Shown here: piece after piece, positions 23,789-30,032 of the stretch
Layout: each line of letters opens with the position of its first letter
Numbering within the stretch: position 1 is the first letter of the stretch
NCBI GenBank assembly: GCA_036009105.1
Contig: DASYMJ010000205.1
Coordinates: 1-32,877, forward strand
Reading direction: 5' to 3'
DNA: 32,877 nt
Source of the DNA: JAFAVZ01 sp036009105
GTDB taxonomy: Bacteria; Acidobacteriota; Thermoanaerobaculia; Gp7-AA8
Made by a program: the position numbers and the translations under genes
The notes under the pieces: generated by a model
What the model saw: the letters and a program-made list of their open reading frames with translations, nothing else
Databases searched by the model: none
What the model was told of the DNA's origin: nothing

Positions 23789-24249
23789 GAGTGATGATGA
23801 CCGACGCGCTGACGACCGACGATCTGGCCCTGCTCGACGAGCTGGCCGCCGCCGACTGGCTGGAGCCGGTCCTTCCACCCCCCGCGGCGAAACTGCAGTT
23901 GCTGAGCAGCATCCGCGCGCTCTCCGCCGGCCACACCGTCCGCGCCACGGACGGCGGCTGGCGCGCCCAGCTCCCCGGCATCGACGTCAAGCTCCTCTCC
24001 CGCGACGAAACGCGCGGCATCGCCACCATCCTCATGCGCTTCCAGCCCGGCGCCGTCTGCCCCCCGCACGACCACTCCGGCGCGGAGGAGTGTTACGTGG
24101 TGAGCGGCTCCTGCCGCATCGGCACGATCGCCCTCTCGCAGGGCGATTTCCATCACGCGGATGCCGGGTCGCATCACGGCGCGGTGATCAGCGACGAGGG
24201 CTGCACGCTGCTCCTGGTGATCGACCAGGACGATTACGTGGCGGCGTGA
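23785..24249 (+). CDS. ChrR-like cupin, probable anti-sigma partner
   Basis: 154 residues. The C-terminal half is a cupin with metal ligands in CPPHDHSGAEECYVVSG (His95, His97, Glu101) and a later His in ADAGSHHG, as in the ChrR cupin-like domain. The N-terminal half is short and helical (DLALLDELAAADWLEPVLPPPAAKLQLLSSIRAL) and lacks the Hx3Cx2C zinc motif of ChrR-type anti-sigma domains. So it may bind sigma differently or act as a sensor only. Start ATG 23785 overlaps the sigma stop by 4 bp. The 3' end overlaps the convergent nucleotidyltransferase gene by 16 bp. Confidence 0.82.
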   Translation: MRVMMTDALTTDDLALLDELAAADWLEPVLPPPAAKLQLLSSIRALSAGHTVRATDGGWRAQLPGIDVKLLSRDETRGIATILMRFQPGAVCPPHDHSGAEECYVVSGSCRIGTIALSQGDFHHADAGSHHGAVISDEGCTLLLVIDQDDYVAA

Positions 24250-24827
24250 GGCGGACGGGCGCGGGCGACGATCTCGTCGAACGCTTTGATGCGTCCCGGG
24301 TCATCGAGGGCTAGCGCGATCTCCGAGACCAGGCCACGCACGCGCGAGAGATCGATCTCCGGGAAATGGAGCGTGAGCAGCCGCTCGATGTCCGAGCGAT
24401 CGCGGTCGCGCCAGGCAGCAGCTTTGTAGATGATCAGATCTTCCGGCCTTGCGACGCGCAGGGTGGTGCCGCCGAATTCGACGTCCCTGGCCTGACCAAG
24501 GGCCTCCTCTTCGAAAGGAAGCCACGCGAACGAGATTTCGATGGTAACGCCTGTCGGCTCATGTTGCAGCAAAAGCAGCTGCCGCTCGCGCGCAAACTGC
24601 TTCGCCTCACTGATGCGCGGGACGATTCCGTAGTCAGCGAGAGTGGCCAGAATCGCATCGAGTTCGCTGCCTCGCCCCAGAACGGTCGCGTCGATGTCGA
24701 TCGTCTGCCTCGGCACGCCAGCCGCGATGACCGCCACCCCTCCGATGATCATCGCGGGGACGGGCAGCGCGCGCAACGCCGCGCCGACGGCGCGAAGCGC
24801 AGCCTGGAACCGGTCATCAGCGGCCAT
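24234..24827 (-). CDS. Nucleotidyltransferase-fold protein (AbiEii/DUF6036-like)
   Basis: 197 residues. The nucleotidyltransferase signature is visible: IIGGVAVIAAGVPRQTIDIDATV contains the GG, the R-T pair and the paired acidic residues DID. A third acidic residue occurs in GVTIEIS. The C-terminal part (RPEDLIIYKAAAWRDRDRSDIERLL) matches the segment shared by AbiEii-type toxins and related proteins, where LI..K..A..R....DI is typical. Such proteins often form the enzymatic half of two-gene toxin-antitoxin or abortive infection modules. Its ATG lies inside the 3' end of the small gene before it (11-bp overlap). The activity is inferred. Confidence 0.82.
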   Translation of the reverse strand: MAADDRFQAALRAVGAALRALPVPAMIIGGVAVIAAGVPRQTIDIDATVLGRGSELDAILATLADYGIVPRISEAKQFARERQLLLLQHEPTGVTIEISFAWLPFEEEALGQARDVEFGGTTLRVARPEDLIIYKAAAWRDRDRSDIERLLTLHFPEIDLSRVRGLVSEIALALDDPGRIKAFDEIVARARPPHAAT

Positions 24828-25065
24828 GGGGCCAGCGCGCGCGCAGCTTGGTCCATGCCTGCCGGACCTGTTCGTCCTCCCTGTCGGAGACGGGGTCCGG
24901 CCGGCGGAAGGGATCGCCGTTCTGCGCTTCGTCGAAAACGAGCAGCGCGAGCGCTGACTGATACGCCTCGGCAGCGCTCAGCGGATTGCGGCGCGCCTCT
25001 TCGCGCTCCCGCTCCGCCGCGGCGCGATGATTGGCCGCCCAAGTCCGGATGTCGCGCGCGTCCAT
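24817..25065 (-). CDS. Small protein paired with the nucleotidyltransferase
   Basis: 82 residues, highly charged and predicted mostly helical (MDARDIRTWAANHRAAAERE...). The middle LSAAEAYQSALALLVFDEAQNGDPF contains an amphipathic helix. The C-terminus is SDREDEQVRQAWTKLRARW. No named domain is recognised. It overlaps the downstream nucleotidyltransferase gene by 11 bp, as expected for a co-translated two-protein module. Whether it is antitoxin or toxin partner is unknown. TAGAAT lies 6 nt before the ATG and overlaps the stop codon of the preceding kinase gene, so the module probably has its own promoter. Confidence 0.75.
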   Translation of the reverse strand: MDARDIRTWAANHRAAAEREREEARRNPLSAAEAYQSALALLVFDEAQNGDPFRRPDPVSDREDEQVRQAWTKLRARWPHGR

Positions 25066-25071
25066 CGCCGC

Positions 25072-25077
25072 ATTCTA
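25072..25077 (-). promoter_or_regulatory. Putative -10 box (TAGAAT) overlapping the kinase stop codon
   Basis: The first three bases are the TAG stop of the kinase gene. Six bases separate the box from ATG 25065. It would give a leaderless transcript for the two-gene module. Confidence 0.5.
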
Positions 25078-25599
25078 CCCGCCCATCCCCTCCACCGCCC
25101 GCACCGCCTCCCTCCCCCGCTCCTCCCACCCGCCCCCCACCCGCACCACGCGCGCGCCGTGCTCGGCGAGCATCCGGGCGAAAGCCTCGTACAGGGCGGG
25201 GCGGGCGGTGGGAGTGGGGTCGCGGGCGGGGTCGGGGGTCCAGGGGCAGTCGGGGGCGAGCAGGATGTACAGGTCCGCGAGGCGGGCGGCGGCGGCGCGG
25301 GCGATCCAGGCCGGGACCGTTCCGTAGTAGTGGCGGCTGTAGACCACCGTGCTGATGAGGTCCGTGTCGAGGATCAGGCGGTGGATGGCGAGCGGGGCGG
25401 CGCGCTCTTCGAAGGCGAGCTGGCCCTCCGCGATCGGATCGACGTCCTGTACGGTCAGGGCGCGGTTCACGCGGAGGGCGTACTCGCGGGCGAACTCGGG
25501 CACCCACACCGTGTCGAAGCGGGTGGCCAGTTCCTCCGCGAGGCGGGTCTTGCCGGTGCACTCCGGGCCGGTCAGGCAGATGCGAGTGAGCGTTTCCAG
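25075..25599 (-). CDS. NadR-like P-loop kinase of the thiamine operon (unusual start)
   Basis: 174 codons. Walker A is GPECTGKT (residues 11-18 from the proposed start), followed by WVPEFAREYALR and LILDTDLISTVVYSRHYYG, then LLAPDCPWTPDPARDPTPTARPALYEAF. This is the pattern of the AAA_28/NadR ribosylnicotinamide kinase family. In a TPP-controlled operon after a PnuT permease, thiamine or a thiamine precursor is the likeliest substrate, trapped by phosphorylation; this is inference. No ATG, GTG or TTG exists in frame near the conserved start. CTG 25599, 7 nt after GAAGGGA, is proposed; frameshifting from pnuT is the alternative. It overlaps pnuT by 28 bp. Confidence 0.85.
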   Translation of the reverse strand: METLTRICLTGPECTGKTRLAEELATRFDTVWVPEFAREYALRVNRALTVQDVDPIAEGQLAFEERAAPLAIHRLILDTDLISTVVYSRHYYGTVPAWIARAAAARLADLYILLAPDCPWTPDPARDPTPTARPALYEAFARMLAEHGARVVRVGGGWEERGREAVRAVEGMGG

Positions 25600-26138
25600 T
25601 CGAGGTATCCCTTCAGGGCCAGAAATGTGAGGCCGGTATACAGGATCGCGGTGAGCGGCAGCGAGCGGTAGAACGAGAGCGGCACGTAGATGACGTCCAC
25701 GATGATCCAAAGAATCCAGTTCTCCACCAGCTTCTTGTTCATCATCCACTGTGCCACCAGGCTGAAGGCGGTGGTGGAGGCGTCCCAGAACGGCTGCTCC
25801 GCCCCCTCGATCCAGTGCAGGGCGCCCATCACGATGCCGGTCAGGATGATGCCGGCGGCGATGCAGTACGGCCATTGCCGCCGCGTGGTCCGGGAGACGT
25901 GCAGCTCCGTTTTGTTCACCCCGCCGTGCAGCCATTCGTACCAGCCGTGGACGGAGAGGATGAGGTAGATGATCTGCAGGCCGGCGTTGGCGAAGAGGCC
26001 GGCCTGGAAGAAGACGAAGAAGTAGAGGATGCCGCTGGCGATGCCGGTGGGCCAGCACCAGATGTTCTCCTTCGCCGCCAGCCAGACGTTGACCGCGGTG
26101 AAGAGGAATGCCGCCGCCTCGAGCGGAGTGATCGTCAA
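25572..26138 (-). CDS. pnuT: PnuT, PnuC-family thiamine permease
   Basis: 188 residues, about seven helices. The PnuC family imports unphosphorylated vitamins by facilitated diffusion coupled to intracellular phosphorylation. Seen: KENIWCWPTGIASGILYFFVFFQAGLFANAGLQIIYLILSVHGWYEW, which matches the family core (N.W.WP.G......Y...F....L......Q..Y...S..GWY.W). PnuC members take nicotinamide riboside, but those under TPP riboswitches are assigned to thiamine (PnuT). The start is TTG 26138, overlapping the stop of the receptor gene (TTGA); the longer frame upstream is antisense to the receptor. Downstream it overlaps the kinase frame. Confidence 0.88.
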   Translation of the reverse strand: MTITPLEAAAFLFTAVNVWLAAKENIWCWPTGIASGILYFFVFFQAGLFANAGLQIIYLILSVHGWYEWLHGGVNKTELHVSRTTRRQWPYCIAAGIILTGIVMGALHWIEGAEQPFWDASTTAFSLVAQWMMNKKLVENWILWIIVDVIYVPLSFYRSLPLTAILYTGLTFLALKGYLDWKRSLASA

Positions 26139-28384
26139 AGTTTCACGTCGAGCATCACGACAGCGTTCCTCGTCGCCTGCGGGTAGTAGTAGGGCGTCCC
26201 GGCCAGAGTATCCCCTGAAAAGTACTGGTAGCTGTAGCCGCTGGCCCAGACGCGGCGGTTGTTCAGCAGATTGTTGATCTGCAGCGAGAGGCGGAGGTTG
26301 TGGGAAAGGTCGTACGCCGCGCTCGCATCGAGGGTGAAGAACGAGGGCGTGGTGAACGCCTCGCTGTTCGTATTGTCGAGATACGACTTTGCCACCCAAC
26401 GCGCGGCGCCTCCGAGGGAGAGGCGGCCGGCGGTGTAGTCGAGGGACTGGTTGAGGATGGCGGAGGGGGTGAGCAGCGGCGCCACATCGTGATAGGTGAT
26501 CGGCCGGCTGGTCACGTAGTTGCCGGCCGTGTCGTACACGTCGTAGAACTGCGTCCAGCTGCGGATGCGGCTGCGGCTCAGGCTGGCCGTGGTGCGCAGG
26601 CGTAATGCCGAGCCAGGCTTCCAGGTCGCATCGAGCTCGAGGCCGCGGCGGTAGCTGCGGTCCACATTGCGGCGGAGGGCGAGGCCGATGTCCGACAGCT
26701 CGCCGGTGGCGGTGATCTCGTTGCGCAGCTCCATCGCGTACACGTTCGCGGCGAGGGCGAAGCGGCTGGTGCGCAGGTCGTAGCCGACCTCCACGTCGAG
26801 CAGGCGCTCGGGACGGACCGCGTGCAGGTCGTGGGCGAACGAGGCGTTGTCCTCCCCCTGGAAGAGATCGTTGCGGGTCGGCTCGCGGGTGGAGAGGCCG
26901 GCCGTGGCGTAGATGCTGGAGCCGGCGGAGAGACCGCGGCGCGCCCCGAGCTTGGGATTGAAGAACGTCCAGCGGATGGGATCGATCGCGACGTCGCCGT
27001 GATAGCGGAAGTCGCTGGTGCGCAGCTGCAGGTCGGAATAGAGATGCCAGCGGCTCACGTCCCAGTTCAGCTTCGCGAACCCGTTCGCCTCCTGCTTCAC
27101 GCCGTAGTTGGAGTAGTCGCGCGGGCCGTTCAGCAGGTCGCGGGTGTGCTCGCGGCGGAAGCGGTTGAGGTGCACGCCGTAGTTCGCGGAGAGCGGCCCG
27201 CGGCTCCAGCTGAAGGTGACCAGCGAGCCGGCGAGCATCCCGTCCAGGCCGTACTGGCGCAGGCCGGTCCGCGCCGCCTCATCGTCATAGAGGCGGTACC
27301 AGCCGTAGCCGCGCTGGTAGTAGACGGAGGCCGTCATGTTCGCGCGGAGGTACTGCAGCTGGGCCAGGTCGTAGCCGAAGCTGTCCGTGTCGTCGGGCGA
27401 GAGCGGGTTCGCGCGGAGGTTGCCGCGCAGCGTGTCGATGTCGGTGGCGTTGAACGACAGCTGCTGCTCCTCATGGCCGGTGAAGCCGGTGAGCTTCAGC
27501 TGCCCGTCCTCGAACTGCTTCACGCCGCTGAGGAAGAGGTTGCGCTGCTCGATGCCGGAGTGCTCGCGGAAACCGTCCGACTCCTGCCAGGAGACGCGCC
27601 CGTACAGGGCGAAGCCGCCCGGCGTGAAGCCGGACTGCCACCCGGCCGTGGCGAAGCGGCTGCCGTACGAGCCGGTCGCCACGCGGGCATCCGTGGCCGA
27701 GTCCTGCGCCAGCGCGACGCTCTCCAGGTTCACCGAGCCGCCGAAGGACGGCGAGCCGACGGTCGACGTCCCGACGCCGCGCTGCACCTGGATGCTCTGC
27801 AGCGAATGCGCAAGATCCGGAAAGTCGACAAAGTACGCGCCGAAATCTTCGGAATCCGCCAGCGGCACGCCATCGAAAGTGAAGTTGATGCGGGAGGGGC
27901 TCATGCCGCGCATGGTGATGTACGAGTAGCCCGCGCCGCCGAAGCCCGACTCGGCGTACGTGTTGACCGAAGGGGTGGTGGAGAGGAGGGCGGGGATGTC
28001 CTGCTGGTGATAGCGCTTCGCGATCTCCGCCCGCGACAGGTTCGTCTTCGTCACCGGCGTCCCCTCCTCGGCGCGGATGCCGGAGACGACGATGCTCTCG
28101 CTCAGCGCCGGCTTGAGCTCGACATCAACCTCTTCGCCGGTCTTCGCGCTGCGGGTGATGCCCTGAAACCCTTCCCGGCTGATGCGAAGGGTGTAGCGGC
28201 CAGCGGGCAGGTCGAACGCGAATGCGCCGTCGGCGGTGGTCTCGGCGACGCGCTGGGCCATGCTTTCAATGGCCACCGCGGCGCCGGCGAGCGGCTGGCC
28301 GCCGCTCTCTTTGACGATGCCGCGCAAGGGGGCGGCGTTGGCGGATGCGGCAAACAACAACAGCACAAAAAGGCGGACACTCAT
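26135..28384 (-). CDS. TonB-dependent outer-membrane receptor, probably for thiamine
   Basis: 749 residues. Signal peptide SVRLFVLLLFAASANA, then a carboxypeptidase-regulatory-like domain (about 20-95, GIVKESGGQPLAGAAVAIES...), a plug domain with ITMRGMSPSRINFTFDGVPLADS and VQRGVGTSTVGSPSFGGSVN, and a long beta barrel with LGARRGLSAGSSIYATAGLSTREPTRNDLF. The C-terminal strand ends RNAVVMLDVKL. Such receptors import scarce ligands using TonB energy. The TPP riboswitch directly upstream and the PnuT-kinase genes downstream point to thiamine or a thiamine derivative. GGAGG lies 6 nt before ATG 28384. TonB, ExbB and ExbD are not in the window. Confidence 0.93.
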   Translation of the reverse strand: MSVRLFVLLLFAASANAAPLRGIVKESGGQPLAGAAVAIESMAQRVAETTADGAFAFDLPAGRYTLRISREGFQGITRSAKTGEEVDVELKPALSESIVVSGIRAEEGTPVTKTNLSRAEIAKRYHQQDIPALLSTTPSVNTYAESGFGGAGYSYITMRGMSPSRINFTFDGVPLADSEDFGAYFVDFPDLAHSLQSIQVQRGVGTSTVGSPSFGGSVNLESVALAQDSATDARVATGSYGSRFATAGWQSGFTPGGFALYGRVSWQESDGFREHSGIEQRNLFLSGVKQFEDGQLKLTGFTGHEEQQLSFNATDIDTLRGNLRANPLSPDDTDSFGYDLAQLQYLRANMTASVYYQRGYGWYRLYDDEAARTGLRQYGLDGMLAGSLVTFSWSRGPLSANYGVHLNRFRREHTRDLLNGPRDYSNYGVKQEANGFAKLNWDVSRWHLYSDLQLRTSDFRYHGDVAIDPIRWTFFNPKLGARRGLSAGSSIYATAGLSTREPTRNDLFQGEDNASFAHDLHAVRPERLLDVEVGYDLRTSRFALAANVYAMELRNEITATGELSDIGLALRRNVDRSYRRGLELDATWKPGSALRLRTTASLSRSRIRSWTQFYDVYDTAGNYVTSRPITYHDVAPLLTPSAILNQSLDYTAGRLSLGGAARWVAKSYLDNTNSEAFTTPSFFTLDASAAYDLSHNLRLSLQINNLLNNRRVWASGYSYQYFSGDTLAGTPYYYPQATRNAVVMLDVKL

Positions 28385-28439
28385 CGAGAACCTCCGGTGA
28401 AGAAGTCGTCGAGGAGTCCTCGAGGAATGAGTGACTCAG

Positions 28440-28523
28440 GCTTGCCTTCCCTACGCCGGTCCTAACCGGGTCAGGTTCGGAGGGTCTGATCTCAGGCCGC
28501 TTGACGGCCACCCCTAGGCTCCT
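28440..28523 (-). promoter_or_regulatory. TPP (THI-element) riboswitch
   Basis: Read on the minus strand, the conserved TPP-aptamer blocks occur in order: GGGGTGGCC, the pyrimidine-sensing GGCCTGAGAT, GACCC, GAACCTGA, CCGGTTAGGACCGG and GCGTAGGGAAGGC. GCCT at the 5' edge and AGGC at the 3' edge close stem P1. It lies between the stop of the DUF2231 gene and the receptor ATG. About 55 nt with a TCCTCGAGGA palindrome separate it from GGAGG, so control may be at translation or by termination. Confidence 0.93.
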
Positions 28524-28965
28524 ACTGCTGGGGCGGGATTGTACTACTACGCCCGTATACGAGCTCCCCTCCCAGCCACCCGCCGACCAGCGCGAGCGCC
28601 ACGGCGATCCCGCTCAGCACGACCGCCGCCAGCGGCGGGAAGGAAGGCAACGGCCGCCGCAGGAACCAGCCGGCGGCGAAGAGGCCGACCATCATCACGT
28701 TCAGGCCGCCGTGCCACATGCCGATCCGCTTCTCGCGCGTGTCGTCCGCGATGGCCAGCCAGTCGATGAGGCCGAACACGGCCGCGACGAGGCCGCCGGC
28801 CACACCGGCGGCGATCATCCAGAAGGCGACCAAGGCGAACTCGCCGCTGTGCAGTGCGAGCGCCAGAACGTCGAAGAAGAAGGACGTCACCAGCAGGCCG
28901 AGAGGAAAGACGATGAGCATCGGATGGATGGGATGCCCGAGGATCTTCGCGCGCGGCTCGATCAT
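28522..28965 (-). CDS. DUF2231 membrane protein
   Basis: 147 residues. It opens with AKILGHPIHPMLIVFPLGLLVTSFFFDVL, the recognisable DUF2231 start with HP.HP in front of the first helix, and has four membrane helices in total (including VAFWMIAAGVAGGLVAAVFGLIDWL and LAAVVLSGIAVALALVGGWLGGELVY). The family has no established function, though some members adjoin heme or iron genes. ATG 28965 shares one base with the stop of the preceding membrane-protein gene. Its last codons contain the TACAAT box that probably drives the thiamine operon. Confidence 0.88.
   Translation of the reverse strand: MIEPRAKILGHPIHPMLIVFPLGLLVTSFFFDVLALALHSGEFALVAFWMIAAGVAGGLVAAVFGLIDWLAIADDTREKRIGMWHGGLNVMMVGLFAAGWFLRRPLPSFPPLAAVVLSGIAVALALVGGWLGGELVYGRSSTIPPQQ
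28538..28543 (-). promoter_or_regulatory. Putative -10 box (TACAAT) of the thiamine operon
   Basis: TACAAT lies inside the DUF2231 3' end, about 15 nt before the first riboswitch stem. No convincing -35 is seen 17 nt upstream. Confidence 0.45.
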
Positions 28966-29300
28966 CACACCACCATGACCAGCGCGAGGAACGAGGCCAC
29001 GGCGACGAGGCCGTGGATCACCACCACGGCGATCGGCAGCGGCCGCTTGCGCACGTGGTACGAGAAGAGGAAGAAGCCGCCCAGCGCGGCGACGACGAAA
29101 CCGCCGAGGGAGATGCGCTCGATGCGCGTGCCGTTGGGGCCGAGAGCGAGCACGAGGAGCATGACCAGAGCGATGGCCGCGACGGCGCCATGGATCAGGG
29201 CGAGCGGCATCGGCAGCGGCCGGTTGCGGAAACGGAGAACGGCGAGGGTCAGGCCGCCGAGGGCGGCCACGGCGAAGAGAATCAGGATCCAGGTCAACAT
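28965..29300 (-). CDS. Small four-helix membrane protein with internal duplication
   Basis: 111 residues. Two halves resemble each other: LRFRNRPLPMPLALIHGAVAAIALVMLL and YHVRKRPLPIAVVVIHGLVAVASFLAL. Each has a hydrophobic helix, a basic R-RPLP turn and a helix with conserved IHG. I do not recognise a named family. It is translated upstream of the DUF2231 gene with a 1-bp overlap, so the two probably work together. A strong Shine-Dalgarno (GGAGGTGA) precedes ATG 29300. Heme or metal binding through the two IHG histidines is possible but unproven. Confidence 0.82.
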   Translation of the reverse strand: MLTWILILFAVAALGGLTLAVLRFRNRPLPMPLALIHGAVAAIALVMLLVLALGPNGTRIERISLGGFVVAALGGFFLFSYHVRKRPLPIAVVVIHGLVAVASFLALVMVV

Positions 29301-29341
29301 GAAGAGTCACCTCCGCCTGATTAGAGAAGGAAGCAGGCCGG

Positions 29342-29357
29342 AGGTGACATGTCACCT
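29342..29357. promoter_or_regulatory. 16-bp perfect palindrome, candidate operator
   Basis: AGGTGACATGTCACCT is a perfect inverted repeat lying between the divergent membrane-protein and ECF-sigma genes, 14 nt upstream of the sigma -10 box, overlapping its expected -35 zone. It resembles a dimeric regulator site. No matching regulator is identified. Confidence 0.5.
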
Positions 29358-29370
29358 TTTCGCACGCTCA

Positions 29371-29376
29371 TACTCT
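29371..29376 (+). promoter_or_regulatory. Putative -10 box (TACTCT) for the ECF sigma gene
   Basis: TACTCT is followed by eight bases and ATG 29385; there is no Shine-Dalgarno. It is weaker than the other boxes. Confidence 0.35.
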
Positions 29377-29384
29377 AACCAGAC

Positions 29385-30032
29385 ATGACCGCGTTCCCCG
29401 ACCACGCCAGTGAGGCCCTCACCGATACCGAAGTCATCGACCGCATCCTGGGCGGAGACACGGCGCTGTTCGAGCTCCTCATGCGCCGCTACAACCAGCG
29501 CGTCTACCGCAGTGTGCGCGGTATCGTGCGCGACGAGGCGGAGGCGGAGGACGTGATGCAGCAGGCGTACGTCAACGCCTTCGGCGCGCTGCGGCAGTTC
29601 GCCGGCCGCTCCGCTTTTTCCACCTGGCTCACCCGCATCGCCATCAACGAGGCCTTCGCGCGCATCCGTCCCCGCCCGGTCCCGACCGACACCCTCATGA
29701 ACGACATCGAATCGAATGCTCCCGACCCCGAGCAGCAGGCCGCCTCCGCGGAGATCGGCCGCGTGATGGAAGCGGAGATCACCGCCCTGCCGGAGACTTA
29801 CCGCTGCGTGCTGATGCTGCGCGAGATCGAAGGCCTCTCCACCGCCGAAACCGCCGAATGCCTCGGCGTGGCAGAAGACGTGGTGAAGACGCGGCTGCAT
29901 CGCGCCCGCGGCATGCTGCGCGACGGCCTCTATCGCCGGGCCGGGCTGACCTTCGAGAGCCTGTTCCCGTTCGGCTCCGCGCGCTGCGACCGGGTGGTGG
30001 CCAGGGTGATGGCGCGGATCACTTCAGCGTGA
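29385..30032 (+). CDS. ECF-type RNA polymerase sigma factor
   Basis: 215 residues. Region 2 is clear: LFELLMRRYNQRVYRSVRGIVRDEAEAEDVMQQAYVNAFGALRQF, then FSTWLTRIAINEAFARIR. Region 4 carries ALPETYRCVLMLREIEGLSTAETAECLGVAEDVVKTRLHRARGMLR, a canonical -35-binding helix-turn-helix. A 30-residue C-terminal tail (RRAGLTFESLFPFGSARCDRVVARVMARI) follows, as in some ECF groups that lack a membrane anti-sigma next door. No anti-sigma gene adjoins. The 3' end overlaps ccmI, on the other strand, by 14 bp. Confidence 0.93.
   Translation: MTAFPDHASEALTDTEVIDRILGGDTALFELLMRRYNQRVYRSVRGIVRDEAEAEDVMQQAYVNAFGALRQFAGRSAFSTWLTRIAINEAFARIRPRPVPTDTLMNDIESNAPDPEQQAASAEIGRVMEAEITALPETYRCVLMLREIEGLSTAETAECLGVAEDVVKTRLHRARGMLRDGLYRRAGLTFESLFPFGSARCDRVVARVMARITSA

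Noticed and set aside
25075..26138. Nicotinamide riboside salvage pair (PnuC-NadR)
   Set aside because: The families fit, but the upstream TPP riboswitch makes thiamine the better substrate. Kept only as an alternative.
26135..28384. Cobalamin (BtuB) or siderophore receptor
   Set aside because: The leader is a TPP aptamer rather than a cobalamin riboswitch or Fur box, and the downstream genes are PnuT and a kinase.
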